Positions 1 through 8,294 of a stretch of 20,965 nucleotides of DNA are shown here, piece after piece. Location: positions 1 to 20,965 of the IMG/VR virus record IMGVR_UViG_3300049783_000686. One strand, 5' to 3'. Within the stretch, counting starts at the first letter, position 1; the number at the start of each line of letters is the position of its first letter. The position numbers and the translations under genes are program-made. This DNA comes from a virus. The notes under the pieces are model-generated. The model had not been told where the DNA came from. It searched no databases and was given only the letters and a program-made list of their open reading frames with translations.

Positions 1-852
1 GTCTCAACGGTGCGGGCTGCACTTGAGGAGTTCACCGAAGCGGGGGCGGCCGCATACGCGGAAGCCTTAGACACGAGCGCGCCCGGACTGTTGGCCACCA
101 TCAAGTCGGAATACTCGGCCCTGTTAGCTACGGCCGACGCGGTGCTGCGCCCTATCGCCGACACCCTAGACACTGTGCAGAATGTTTACGAAACGATAGA
201 CCGATCCATCCGGCTAGGCATAGACACGTTAGTCGGCCAGCCGTTGGCGTTGGCCTTTCAGACCTCCAGACTGCTACAAGCCCCCGCGCGATCGTTGGCC
301 AGCATATCCGACCGGCTGTCGGCGTACGGCAACTTGGCGCGGGCGATATTCTCGGGCGACGGCGCAAACGTGTCGACGCAATCGCCAGCAAAGAAAGCGA
401 ACACCTTCCACACCAAGGACTTGTACGCGTCGAACTACACGGCCGCCTCGGCCCTCTCAGTCGTTAATACGACGTTTTTCTCGAAAACCGAGGCGATCAC
501 CGCGGTGGACGGCCTTCTCGCACAGATGGACGCGTTGACGGTCTGGCGTGACAACGAATTCGCGGCGCTTGCACAGGACGGCGCAACGCCCGCGACGATC
601 GACACGGGCGCGGCCTACCAGCAGCTACAAGAGGCGGTCGCGCTAACCGCCGGCACACTTATCGCGCTAGCGTTTACGCTTAAACAGGAGCGGACTATCA
701 CAACCGATCGACCCCGCACGATCGTGGACCTTTGCGCCGAGCTGTACGGCGCCGTCGACAGTGAGCTGGACTTTTTCATAGAGTCCAACGACTTGAGCGG
801 GTCCGACATTCTAGAAATACCAAGGGGGCGCACTCTTGTCTTCTACGTTTAG
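1..852 (+). CDS. DNA circularisation / tail protein, Mu gpN-like (5' partial)
   Basis: The reading frame is open to the left edge of the window, so the gene is probably cut; the GTG at 10 is only the first in-frame start available. The visible part is about 280 residues, mostly alpha-helical and alanine-rich. It ends with a segment around residues 240-280 (IVDLCAELYGAV, then LDFFIESNDLSGSDILEIP) that resembles the C-terminus of Mu gpN-type DNA circularisation proteins, where a tail protein X/LysM-like stretch ends in an 'EIPRG' motif. In Mu this protein is part of the tail/baseplate. The next gene, the baseplate hub, starts 17 bp before this stop, so the two are translationally coupled. Family assignment rests on the C-terminal motif plus gene order (N, 44, 45, 46, 47, 48), which is typical of Mu-like tails. 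Moderately sure. Confidence 0.68.
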   Translation, partial: VSTVRAALEEFTEAGAAAYAEALDTSAPGLLATIKSEYSALLATADAVLRPIADTLDTVQNVYETIDRSIRLGIDTLVGQPLALAFQTSRLLQAPARSLASISDRLSAYGNLARAIFSGDGANVSTQSPAKKANTFHTKDLYASNYTAASALSVVNTTFFSKTEAITAVDGLLAQMDALTVWRDNEFAALAQDGATPATIDTGAAYQQLQEAVALTAGTLIALAFTLKQERTITTDRPRTIVDLCAELYGAVDSELDFFIESNDLSGSDILEIPRGRTLVFYV

Positions 853-2203
853 GTCGGGCGGCGGCGAAACTTTCGAGGAAATCTCGCGGATCGTTTACGG
901 CACCGAGGAGCACGCGGGGCTGATCGCTAAAGCGAACCCCGGGCAGGCGTCCCCGCTCGTGGGGAAAAGCGCCGTAGCTATCCCCACTCTGCCCGAGTCC
1001 TGGTTCGGAAACCCGCCGGAGGACCCGCCCGCGCCAACGGCGACGCCTGCGCTTAAACCCGCAACCGATAACGCAACAGCCCAAGCAGCCGGGCCCGCAG
1101 CCGCAACCGCGACCGCACTGCCCCAGGCGACACGCCCGGCCATCACAGACAGCGACGACGGGGTCGCGATCTCGGTCGACGGCTCGCGCTACCGATTTTG
1201 GGACACGACTCGGATCGTCCGCGCCATTGACGCGGTCAGCATCGTGGAGTTCACCGCGCCGAACAACTCAGCGGACCCCGCCCACCGGGAGACGTTCCGC
1301 CCGTTTAAATACAAGCCGGTAGGCGTAACGGTGGGCGGCGTCCCGCTGTTCAACGGCACCATGGTGTCGCCGGTCCCCACGCTGGAGAACAAGCGCAAAA
1401 TTCTGCAGGTCGGCTGCTACGGCCGCCCGGGTGTCCTGGGCGATTGTGTATTGCCTGCGAGTGCGTACAGCGACGGACGGGCCGAGATCGAATTCAACGA
1501 CCAGACCCTAGAGGAGATCGCCGCCACCGTGACGTCGTCCTTTGGGATTAGTGTGGTATTTTTGGCGGCCAGTGGCGCGACCTTCGAGCGCGTTGCGATC
1601 GGCACGTCGACACGGGTGCTGACCTTTTTGGGCAACCTCGCGCGACAACGCAACCTAGTAGTGGGCGACGACGCGCAAGGAAATCTGGTTTTTCAGCGGT
1701 TCGACACGGCCAGCAAGCCGGTCGCTTTTTTAGTGCAGGGCGTCTCGCCGCTTTTATCCGTGCAGCCGTTCTTCAACCCCCAAGACTACTACAGCCATGT
1801 GACCGGAATCGAGCCGGTTGTGCTCGGTTTTGCGGGCTCACAGTTTACCGTTAAAAACCCGCACACCTTGGGCGTCATTCGCCCGTTTGTGTTCGGCGTA
1901 GACGACACCCTGGGCGGGGACATCAAACAGGCCGTCGAGGCGAAAGCCGGCCGCATGTTCGGGAACCTAGCCTCGTTCACCGCCAAGGTGATCGGGTGGC
2001 GGGACCCGCAGGGCGAACTGTGGGCGCCGGGAAGCACGATAAACCTGCACGCGCCCGACGCCTCTGTCTACTCGCCGTATGACTTCCTGGTGCGCAGCGT
2101 CGAACTAGAACAGAACAAGAACGAAAAAACCGCGATGATTAACCTAACACTGCCGGGGTCGTTCGCAGGGATACTACCGGAGGCACTGCCATGGGATGGG
2201 TAG
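836..2203 (+). CDS. Baseplate hub protein with N-terminal LysM-like domain (Mu gp44-like)
   Basis: This is a 455-residue protein with a TTG start, chosen because a purine-rich AGGGG at 823-827 lies 8 nt upstream and no ATG is near. Residues about 8-50 look like a LysM/tail-protein-X module (ETFEEISRIVYGTEEHAGLI, then KANPGQASPLVGK, ending in 'AIPTLP'). Residues 55-100 are a Pro/Ala/Thr linker. The remainder resembles the Mu gp44/P2 gpD hub: a beta-rich region with 'FRPFKYKPVGVTVGG', a region near 'NLARQRNLVVGDDAQGNLVF', and a C-terminal half with 'PHTLGVIRPFVF'. Hub proteins form the trimeric ring at the tail-tube tip that carries the spike. That fits the next gene, which overlaps by 13 bp. 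The LysM head may help grip cell-wall sugar or lock into the baseplate; this is inference. Confidence 0.82.
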   Translation: MSSTFRSGGGETFEEISRIVYGTEEHAGLIAKANPGQASPLVGKSAVAIPTLPESWFGNPPEDPPAPTATPALKPATDNATAQAAGPAAATATALPQATRPAITDSDDGVAISVDGSRYRFWDTTRIVRAIDAVSIVEFTAPNNSADPAHRETFRPFKYKPVGVTVGGVPLFNGTMVSPVPTLENKRKILQVGCYGRPGVLGDCVLPASAYSDGRAEIEFNDQTLEEIAATVTSSFGISVVFLAASGATFERVAIGTSTRVLTFLGNLARQRNLVVGDDAQGNLVFQRFDTASKPVAFLVQGVSPLLSVQPFFNPQDYYSHVTGIEPVVLGFAGSQFTVKNPHTLGVIRPFVFGVDDTLGGDIKQAVEAKAGRMFGNLASFTAKVIGWRDPQGELWAPGSTINLHAPDASVYSPYDFLVRSVELEQNKNEKTAMINLTLPGSFAGILPEALPWDG

Positions 2204-2721
2204 GAAAGCTCGTCGCGTTCACCCGTCGAGGCAAAGGCGTCTCGGACGCAACGGCGGACACCGGAGGCGGGGCACAGACTGCCGCCCAGCATTTTAGCTC
2301 GCCAGGTGACGACGGCGCACCGCTGCCGGGCGACTACGAGGCGATCGTGCCACAGCAAGGCACGGGCCGAGGGTCCGCTGTCGGGTACGTCGACCCGCTA
2401 AACGCTCAGACTGCCGCAGGCGGCGAGAAACGTATCTACGCACGGGACCCGAAAGGCATCCAAGTGGCAGAATTTTGGCTCAAAGGCGACGGCACTATCG
2501 CAGCCAGTAACGAGAATTTTTCCTTGGTGGCCGCCCCGACGGGCACGACCACGATCAACGCAGGCGACGCCGTAATAGTTGCGGACGCTGGCGGACAGGT
2601 TACAATAAACGGCCTGCAGATAACCAAAGACGGCAACATGATCACCGCCGCGGGCATGGACGCAGACAAACACAAGCACGCCGGGAACCTAGGCTCACCG
2701 ACGGGCCCACCAATTTTATAA
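2191..2721 (+). CDS. Baseplate spike / puncturing protein (Mu gp45, P2 gpV-like)
   Basis: The protein is 176 residues long. The ATG is preceded by CGGAGG at 2178-2183 and lies inside the end of the hub gene. The N-terminal part carries an OB-like segment (DYEAIVPQQGTGRGSAVGYV, DPLN...EKRIYARD). The C-terminal half has short beta repeats ending in 'GGQVTINGLQITKDGNM', as in the triple beta-helix of spike proteins. The tail end has HKH at residues 162-164 followed by 'GNLGSPTGPPIL'. HxH near the tip is the iron-binding motif known from P2 gpV and phi92 spikes. The expected role is membrane piercing at the tip of a contractile tail. Position directly after the hub gene supports the call. Confidence 0.85.
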   Translation: MGWVGKLVAFTRRGKGVSDATADTGGGAQTAAQHFSSPGDDGAPLPGDYEAIVPQQGTGRGSAVGYVDPLNAQTAAGGEKRIYARDPKGIQVAEFWLKGDGTIAASNENFSLVAAPTGTTTINAGDAVIVADAGGQVTINGLQITKDGNMITAAGMDADKHKHAGNLGSPTGPPIL

Positions 2722-2737
2722 ACCAGGAGAGAAGGCC

Positions 2738-3145
2738 ATGACTATCGGCTATGCAACAGCACTACGAAACACAAGAATGGACGCAGTCGACGCGGCGGTA
2801 AATGCCGGCGCCAGCGGCGGGTTCCTGCGCATATACAACGGCACGCGCCCGGCAACAGGCGGCACAGCGACCACGCTGCTCGCCGAGTTGAGGTTCAGCT
2901 CGACGGCATTCGGCGCGGCAGCGGGCGGCGTAATCACTGCGGCTGCGATCACTAGCGACGCAAGCGCCAACGCCACAGGGACCGCGACGTGGTTCCGTGT
3001 GACGGACAGCGACGGCGACGTCGTGATGGACGGGAGCGCCGGGCTCACCGGTTCGGGCGCAGACTTAGAGCTCGCAGCCGTGGCGGTATCCGCAGGCCAA
3101 GAAGTTCGGGTGACGTCGTTCGTCGACACCGAGGGCAACCCGTAG
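2738..3145 (+). CDS. Conserved phage structural-type protein, function unknown
   Basis: This protein has 135 residues and starts at an ATG with AGGAGA at 2725-2730. It begins 'MTIGYATALRNTRMDAV' and continues with 'GGFLRIYNGTRPATGG', 'LLAELRFSSTAFG' and 'GTATWFRVTDSDGDVVMDG'. This layout is common among small phage proteins in tail/fibre neighbourhoods, and the alternating beta pattern suggests a compact beta-sandwich. It lies between the spike gene and the repeat protein, so a tail-tip, fibre-attachment or decoration role is plausible. I know of no assigned biochemical function for the family. There is no signal peptide, no transmembrane segment and no catalytic motif. Confidence 0.7.
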   Translation: MTIGYATALRNTRMDAVDAAVNAGASGGFLRIYNGTRPATGGTATTLLAELRFSSTAFGAAAGGVITAAAITSDASANATGTATWFRVTDSDGDVVMDGSAGLTGSGADLELAAVAVSAGQEVRVTSFVDTEGNP

Positions 3146-3156
3146 AGGGCTGACTC

Positions 3157-4383
3157 GTGTCCCTTGAGTTTATAGGGGCCGGATACACCAGCGCCCAGTG
3201 CGGCGGAGACGACACCGCTGCAGGCGCTCGCGTCGAAAGTGACGTACAGGTGATCGTCGTCGGCTGCGGCCACGACCTCGCGCACTGCGGCGGTGACAAG
3301 GCATACGCCAACAGCGTCGAGCTAGTCGGGGCCATATCGGGCGCTGCAGACATTACCGAGCAAGCGGACACGGTCGACGCCTCCGGGCAGATCGCCACCG
3401 TTGGCGCTGCAGACATTACCGAGCAAGCGGACACGGTCGACGCCTCCGGGCAGATCGCCACCGTTGGCGCTGCAGACATTACCGAGCAAGCGGACACGGT
3501 CGACGCCTCCGGGCAGATCGCCACCGTTGGCGCTGCAGATATCGACGAGCAAGCGGACACGGTCGACGCCTCCGGGCAGATCGCCACCGTTGGCGCTGCA
3601 GACATTACCGAGCAAGCGGACACGGTCGACGCCTCCGGGCAGATCGCCACCGTTGGCGCTGCAGACATTACCGAGCAAGCGGACACGGTCGACGCCTCCG
3701 GGCAGATCGCCACCGTTGGCGCTGCAGACATTACCGAGCAAGCGGACACGGTCGACGCCTCCGGGCAGATCGCCGCCGTTGGCGCTGCAGACATTACCGA
3801 GCAAGCGGACACGGTCGACGCTGCGGGCTCCGCACCCGTCGAGGGCGTCGTGGCGATCGTCGAACAACCCGACACAGTCGTGGGGGTGAGCCCCGGCGAC
3901 GGCCTCGACTTGGACGGTCTGGTCGTGAACTTCGACAACCGAGTGGGCGAGCTGCAGGGCACTCCCGCGGAGCTGGCGGCAGACTTCGCGACGTTTTACG
4001 CTCAATACTCGACCGGCGGGCTGGCGCCCGGCGTGGACGTAGCTGCCGGCGGCGATGTCGCGACGCTCTCCGACGCCTTTCTGTCAGACAACACGGCCGT
4101 GACTATCGACCGAATAGCCGACGGCGTGGCGACGTATTGGGCGACAGTGACGACGCCAGGCGCCCCGGCGCACGGTGGCACCGAGGTGCTGTCCGTCACA
4201 TGGACCACCGACCCCGCGGCGTTTAAGGCGGCCGTCACCGCGCAAGTGACAGACCAGCTCACCCCGCCGGGGGGCACGTTTAATTTTCACACCGCGATCG
4301 AAACCGTGCTAAAATTATCGCCAATCACTGTCCGCGAACTCGTTGCGGGCGTGCCGACGGACTTCGTGGAGTTTATAGAGTGA
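3157..4383 (+). CDS. Repeat-containing tail protein with seven 21-residue repeats
   Basis: The 408-residue protein starts at GTG. It has three parts. Residues 1-62 contain two Cys-Gly-Gly-Asp elements (TSAQCGGDD, and VGCGHDLAHCGGD). Residues 63-209 are seven tandem copies of a 21-residue unit, consensus AADITEQADTVDASGQIATV plus G, with only a variant copy 4 (DIDEQ) and copy 7 (AAVG); two degenerate copies follow. Residues 250-408 are a non-repeated acidic domain without recognised motifs. Similar 'EQADT' repeats occur in other phage tail/fibre proteins. The gene sits between the spike-side protein and the gp46-like gene and overlaps the latter by GTGA, so it belongs to the baseplate/fibre transcript. 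A role as an extended fibre-like spacer or receptor-contact protein is inference. The Cys motif recurs in the gp48-like protein. Confidence 0.72.
   Translation: MSLEFIGAGYTSAQCGGDDTAAGARVESDVQVIVVGCGHDLAHCGGDKAYANSVELVGAISGAADITEQADTVDASGQIATVGAADITEQADTVDASGQIATVGAADITEQADTVDASGQIATVGAADIDEQADTVDASGQIATVGAADITEQADTVDASGQIATVGAADITEQADTVDASGQIATVGAADITEQADTVDASGQIAAVGAADITEQADTVDAAGSAPVEGVVAIVEQPDTVVGVSPGDGLDLDGLVVNFDNRVGELQGTPAELAADFATFYAQYSTGGLAPGVDVAAGGDVATLSDAFLSDNTAVTIDRIADGVATYWATVTTPGAPAHGGTEVLSVTWTTDPAAFKAAVTAQVTDQLTPPGGTFNFHTAIETVLKLSPITVRELVAGVPTDFVEFIE
3343..3846 (+). repeat. 63-bp in-frame tandem repeat array (7 near-perfect copies plus 1 diverged)
   Basis: Units begin at 3343, 3406, 3469, 3532, 3595, 3658, 3721 and 3784, exactly 63 bp apart. 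Copies 1-7 differ only at three changes in copy 4 and one in copy 7. Copy 8 is identical for its first 39 bp or so and then diverges. The DNA-level identity exceeds what protein selection alone needs, which points to recent slippage or unequal recombination. There are no spacers, so it is not a CRISPR array. Confidence 0.95.
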
Positions 4384-4826
4384 CACAACAACAACAGGGT
4401 GACGTGCTGCTATTCCAGACCCCGGACAACGGCGAGATCGTCGTCGCGAACGGCGTCACCACCATGACTGGTTTTTTTGAGACGGCCACCTACGCGAGCC
4501 TATTCGGCGGCAACCAGAAAGACAGCACCCGAGCCGACGACCCAAACAACTGGTGGGGCAATCTGGGCGAGCCCGCCGCCAATCAGTACCGCAGCGAGAC
4601 GCAATACCTTATCGGCGAGCTGCCCGCAACCTCGGGCAACTTGCGCAAATTAGAGGACGCCGCGACGCGCGACCTGGCCTGGTTCCTATCGGAAAAAATC
4701 GCCAGCGATATCGTCGTGTCGGCGTCAATCCCCGAGCTAAATCGCGTAACTATTGCGGGCACCATTACGGCCCGCGGCCAAGAGTCCGCGTTTAGCTATA
4801 CCGAAAACTGGAAGGCAGGACAATGA
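4380..4826 (+). CDS. Baseplate protein, Mu gp46-like (phage GP46 family)
   Basis: The protein has 148 residues. Its GTG start overlaps the upstream TGA. The middle segment matches the hallmarks of the Mu gp46/T4 gp25-like wedge family: 'TMTGFFETATYASLFGG' (the L-E-TA-..SLF pattern), then 'DPNNWWGNLGE' (a Trp-Trp-Gly motif), and 'LRKLEDAATRDLAWF' (the arm with an acidic residue followed by a helix). Members form the first wedge component that nucleates the sheath. The next gene, baseplate J, begins four bases before its stop, as expected for the gp46-gp47 pair. Recognition relies on pattern rather than a search, but gene order strongly supports it. Confidence 0.85.
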   Translation: MTQQQQGDVLLFQTPDNGEIVVANGVTTMTGFFETATYASLFGGNQKDSTRADDPNNWWGNLGEPAANQYRSETQYLIGELPATSGNLRKLEDAATRDLAWFLSEKIASDIVVSASIPELNRVTIAGTITARGQESAFSYTENWKAGQ

Positions 4827-6025
4827 CACTAACAGCCCCTACGACCAAGCAAATTAGCGACAACCTTATTGCGCAAATGGAGGCGTCTTTAAATCAGACT
4901 ATCCCGCTGTTGCCTAAAGCGTTCAACCGCGTCTTGGCTAAAGCCTTGGCGGGCGTTTTTGTCCTGCTATACAAGTACGTCGGGTTTACGGCCCTGCAGA
5001 TGTTCGTGCAGACCGCGTCGAGTAAAGACACCGAAGTTAACGGCCGCACGGTCAACCCGTTGCGCTTTTGGCAGGAGTTGTCGGGCGTAGAACCTCGCGG
5101 CTCCGCGACTAATGCCGAGCTGTCCGTCACGGTAGCGGTGACCAATCAGACGGGCGTGCTCTCTAGCGGCTCGCAGTTAGTTAGCGCCGCCACGGGCGTG
5201 ACGTACATCACCTTGGCCGACGTGTTGCTTAACGCCGCCACCGTGCTGGTGTCCGTTCGCGCAGTGGCCGACCAGAGCAACAACGGCGGCCGGGGCACAA
5301 TCGGGAACCTAGACGCGGGCGACCCGCTGTCGTTCGCCAACCCGCTGCCCAACGTAGCGCGCGACGCCGTTGTGTCGTCTCAGATCATCACGGCGGCCAA
5401 CGAGGAGAACGTCGAAGTGTTCCGCCGCCGCATCCTTGACTGGTTCCAGAAACGACCGCAGGGCGGAGCGTATGCGGACTACGAGGAGTGGGCCGAGTCT
5501 ACCGACGGCATCATCAGCGCATACCCGTACACCGGCTTGCCGGGTCAAGTGAACCTGTACAGCGAGGCGACGGTCGCATCGAGCGGCAACGCGGACGGGA
5601 TACCGACCACCGCGCAACTGACCGCAGTCCTAGCAAGCGTAACAGTCAACGAGGCGGGGCTGGCGTCACGCCGCAACGTCAACACGTTCGTGAACTCTCT
5701 GCCGATACTGCGCACCGCTTTCGCCGTGACGGTGGTCGGTGTGGCGGGCGTGTCTAACCTGGCGCAAGTGCGCGGGGACATCACCACGGCCGTGGTCGAC
5801 TATTTTCGGTCTACGGCCCCTTTCATCCCTGGACTAACTTTGCCGCCGCGTAATGACCAGATAACTAGGACACGCGTCTCGGCCATAGTCGAGGACATCG
5901 TGACCGCAGCGAACGGCACGTTCACCTCGTCGACATTCGAGTTGTCGGGAGACCCGGGGGCGCTGGAGGTGTACGCACTCAACGAGGGCGAGAAGGCGAA
6001 AGCCTCCGCGGTATCCTTCACATGA
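4823..6025 (+). CDS. Baseplate J-like wedge protein (Mu gp47-like)
   Basis: The protein has 400 residues; the ATG overlaps the previous stop by ATGA. The N-terminal helices (MEASLNQTIPLLPKAFNRV) lead into 'RFWQELSGVEPRGSATNAE', followed by beta-rich 'GSQLVSAATGVTYIT'. These are the classic features of baseplate J proteins (gpJ of P2, gp47 of Mu, T4 gp6 core). Further along, 'NEENVEVFRRRILDWFQKRP' and 'GGAYADYEEWAESTDGI' match the conserved segment that links to wedge assembly. Length is close to the family norm of 350-400. It should dimerise and form the wedge ring around the hub. Downstream overlap with the gp48-like gene (ATGA) completes the standard 46-47-48 cluster. High confidence. Confidence 0.92.
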   Translation: MTLTAPTTKQISDNLIAQMEASLNQTIPLLPKAFNRVLAKALAGVFVLLYKYVGFTALQMFVQTASSKDTEVNGRTVNPLRFWQELSGVEPRGSATNAELSVTVAVTNQTGVLSSGSQLVSAATGVTYITLADVLLNAATVLVSVRAVADQSNNGGRGTIGNLDAGDPLSFANPLPNVARDAVVSSQIITAANEENVEVFRRRILDWFQKRPQGGAYADYEEWAESTDGIISAYPYTGLPGQVNLYSEATVASSGNADGIPTTAQLTAVLASVTVNEAGLASRRNVNTFVNSLPILRTAFAVTVVGVAGVSNLAQVRGDITTAVVDYFRSTAPFIPGLTLPPRNDQITRTRVSAIVEDIVTAANGTFTSSTFELSGDPGALEVYALNEGEKAKASAVSFT

Positions 6026-6846
6026 TCAACTGGCTGGCGGTAATTCGACACTTACTACCAGACGGCAAAGCCTGGCGCACGGTAACCGATAAGTTATTGC
6101 GTCAATTTTTCGAGGGGCTGGCCGGACTGCCCGCCGACGTTAAGACCTACGACGACAACATGTACGACGACCTAGACCCGCAGCGAACTCGCCGGCTCGC
6201 AGAGTGGGAACAACAATGGGGCCTACTCGACTATGGCCTAACCGAACAAGAGCGACGCGACCGACTCGACGCCGCTTGGAAAGCACAAGGCGGCCAGAGC
6301 CCGTCATACATACAAGCGACCCTACGCGCGGCAGGTTTCGACGTTCACGTCCATGAGTGGTGGGCGCCCTCCATCGAGCACCCCACCGGCGGCTCGGTCA
6401 ATGGCGACGTAACGCCAACAGCGCGCAACCCGTTCACGTACCTGTGGGACGGCGTAGCGCCGCGCCAGTACGTCGGCTGCGGGCACGATCTGGCTTACTG
6501 CGGCGGCGACTCAATGTTCGCAGACTCGAACGACTCCCCGCCGGGCTACCCGCTCGTCAATAAAATACTAGAAGTTAAGACCGACGCGGTGGGCACAGGG
6601 CACGACTTGGCCTACGTCGGGGGCACGCTCCTATACGCCGGCCAGTTCTACAGCAGCACGTTCGGGCGCAAGCAATACCAGATACCCGTCGGCGCGCAGT
6701 ATTACCCCTATTTTTTATACATCGGCGGGCAGACGTTCCCCGACCAGGCCACCGTACCCCTGGCACGACTTGACGAGTTCGAGGACTTGTGCCTTAAAAT
6801 TTGCCCCACCGAGCAATGGTTGGGTATACTTGTGACATACACCTAA
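6022..6846 (+). CDS. DUF2313-type baseplate protein (Mu gp48 / YmfQ-like)
   Basis: The protein has 274 residues and starts at an ATGA overlap. Residues 1-110 show the DUF2313 pattern: 'LLPDGKAWRT' near the N-terminus, 'LDPQRTRRLAEWEQQWGL' and 'ERRDRLDAAWKAQGGQS'. These proteins link the baseplate wedge to the tail fibre. The C-terminal extension is unusual. It holds two glycine/cysteine elements (GCGHDLAYCGGD at about 152-163, GTGHDLAYVGG at 191-201), the first nearly identical to an element in the repeat protein at 3157-4383. 'FEDLCLKICPTEQWLGIL' at the end resembles the conserved C-terminus of gp48-like proteins. The overall call is firm; what the extra motifs do is unknown. Confidence 0.85.
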   Translation: MINWLAVIRHLLPDGKAWRTVTDKLLRQFFEGLAGLPADVKTYDDNMYDDLDPQRTRRLAEWEQQWGLLDYGLTEQERRDRLDAAWKAQGGQSPSYIQATLRAAGFDVHVHEWWAPSIEHPTGGSVNGDVTPTARNPFTYLWDGVAPRQYVGCGHDLAYCGGDSMFADSNDSPPGYPLVNKILEVKTDAVGTGHDLAYVGGTLLYAGQFYSSTFGRKQYQIPVGAQYYPYFLYIGGQTFPDQATVPLARLDEFEDLCLKICPTEQWLGILVTYT

Positions 6847-6861
6847 CGAGGAGCCACCGAA

Positions 6862-8118
6862 ATGGCCACGAATCCCAGCACATTAGCCGAGAATATCGGC
6901 CGCATTACCGCAGTCACCGCGGCGTATCCGTACGGCTCCGCCAAAGACGACAGCACCGGCACGACCGGGGACGGGACGCCGATAAAAGAGGCGGTAATGA
7001 ACGACACCTACGGCCTGCAGCAAGCTATCCTACGCGCGGCAGGCATCACGCCGAGCGGCAACGCAGACACGGCGCTCGCCTCGCAGTACTTGCAAGGCAT
7101 CGTCGAGGTCGCCGCAGGGCGCGCCGTACAGTACGACGGAAGCGGCGCGGCCGACGTGTACGTGGCGAGCGTTAAGACGAACCAGCAAGCGCCAGGGGGC
7201 TATTTCGACGGCATGGTCGTGCAGTTCACGGCGGGCACCCCGAACACGGGCGGAGCCGTCACAGTTAACGTCGCGGGCCTTGGTGTCGTAAGCGCCAAAA
7301 TGTGGGGCGGGTCGACTAACCCGTCCGAAGGCCTGATTACCGCCACGGACCCGACGCAGTTCGTCTATCGCTCGCTGCCGTCGGCGCATTTTGAATGGCT
7401 CCCGATACTGACCGCCAGCGTGTTCAGGACCTTGAAGTCGGAAAGCCTCAACCTGCTAATTAACGGCGCAAAGCTGATTAACCAGAGGAACTTTGCGGGC
7501 GGGCAGCCAGCGGCGGGCGTATACGGTTTCGACCGCTGGAAAGGCGACGCGGCCGGCACAAGGATAGAACAAGTCATAGAGAACACCGTGACCCTGGGCG
7601 GCGTATACACAATCAGTTGGGCGGGCGGCACGGGAACCGCAGACGTAGACGGCACTACGGGCCTTAGCTCCGGCGACTCGGTCACCATGACGGCCACGGG
7701 TAATTACTCGGTAATTGTGCCCACCGACGCGGACGAGATCAAGTTCGAGCGGGGCAGCGTGGCGACCCCGTACGACGCGAGGCCAAGAGGTGCGGAGCTG
7801 GCGTTGTGCCAACGGTACTACGAGACGGGCGGCTCCGATATTACCGAGGTCCAGAGCGGGTCTAACGGCTCCGGCGTTAACTCCCAATTCAGAAACGAGT
7901 TTGCCTACTTAGTGGAGAAAAGGGACACGGGAACCCTTTCTTTTTCTAGCGCGACGCTGGCGGCGAGCAAAGTCACCAGTACAAATTCCCTCGGGGCTAA
8001 TATAAACAACAACTTAACAGGCACGCCCGTCCTTAAAACTAGGGGTTTCCAGATGCGAGCGCAGATCGGAACAGGCGCGGGCTATAAATTTTATTGGAAC
8101 GTAGACTCGGAGCTATAA
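6862..8118 (+). CDS. Tail fibre protein
   Basis: The protein has 418 residues, starting at an ATG with GAGGAG 9 nt upstream. The N-terminal part (PYGSAKDDSTGTTGDGTPIK, then 'EAVMNDTYGLQQAILRAAG') looks like the attachment region of short phage fibres. The middle ('GGAVTVNVAGLGVVSAK') is a repeated beta unit. The C-terminal half carries 'LLINGAKLINQRNFAGG', 'FDRWKGDAAG' and 'ELALCQRYYETGGSD', a set common to phage fibre C-terminal receptor or carbohydrate-binding domains. Its position after the gp48-like gene is the usual fibre slot. No chaperone-type gene is recognisable; the only gene between it and the lysis cassette is a 57-residue ORF. No reverse transcriptase or template repeat was seen, so it is not evidently a diversity-generating target. 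Confidence 0.85.
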   Translation: MATNPSTLAENIGRITAVTAAYPYGSAKDDSTGTTGDGTPIKEAVMNDTYGLQQAILRAAGITPSGNADTALASQYLQGIVEVAAGRAVQYDGSGAADVYVASVKTNQQAPGGYFDGMVVQFTAGTPNTGGAVTVNVAGLGVVSAKMWGGSTNPSEGLITATDPTQFVYRSLPSAHFEWLPILTASVFRTLKSESLNLLINGAKLINQRNFAGGQPAAGVYGFDRWKGDAAGTRIEQVIENTVTLGGVYTISWAGGTGTADVDGTTGLSSGDSVTMTATGNYSVIVPTDADEIKFERGSVATPYDARPRGAELALCQRYYETGGSDITEVQSGSNGSGVNSQFRNEFAYLVEKRDTGTLSFSSATLAASKVTSTNSLGANINNNLTGTPVLKTRGFQMRAQIGTGAGYKFYWNVDSEL

Positions 8119-8120
8119 CC

Positions 8121-8294
8121 ATGAAAACGTATTTAGAAGACGAAGCAGGCAACCTGTTGTTTGGGGGCGCGGTCATCTCCCCGAGTAAGGGCAACAGGTT
8201 CTACGTGCAAGCATTGGCGGAAGAGGAGTCGACAGAGGCGAGAATCTTGCGGTACGTCGCGCCCGAGCTAACGGCCGACGAGGGCGAGGCATGA
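8121..8294 (+). CDS. Small protein downstream of tail fibre, function unknown
   Basis: A 57-residue protein, MKTYLEDEAGNLLFGG at the start and 'ELTADEGEA' at the end. An upstream in-frame TTG at 8094 exists, but the ATG at 8121 is preferred: it lies just beyond the fibre stop and has CGGAG nearby. Its stop overlaps the endolysin start (ATGA), so it is translated from the same message. It is acidic and has no transmembrane segment. By position it could be a fibre-assembly or capping protein, but nothing in the sequence proves it. Confidence 0.6.
   Translation: MKTYLEDEAGNLLFGGAVISPSKGNRFYVQALAEEESTEARILRYVAPELTADEGEA

Noticed and set aside
3343-3846. CRISPR-like direct repeats
   Set aside because: The 63-bp units abut without spacers, are in frame and encode a protein repeat; no cas genes are near.
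3045-4005. Long open frames on the - strand (305 and 227 residues) and a + strand frame of 162 residues over the repeat region
   Set aside because: They exist because a 63-bp period keeps all frames open. Their products are low-complexity repeats (for example of 'VSACSVMSAAPT') without ribosome sites, and they oppose or overlap the well-placed + strand gene.
6862-8118. Diversity-generating retroelement acting on the tail fibre
   Set aside because: No reverse transcriptase, no accessory gene and no template repeat of the fibre 3' end were found in the window.
8094-8120. TTG start at 8094 for the small gene after the fibre
   Set aside because: It lies inside the fibre gene with no ribosome site; the ATG at 8121 follows the fibre stop with a nearby CGGAG.
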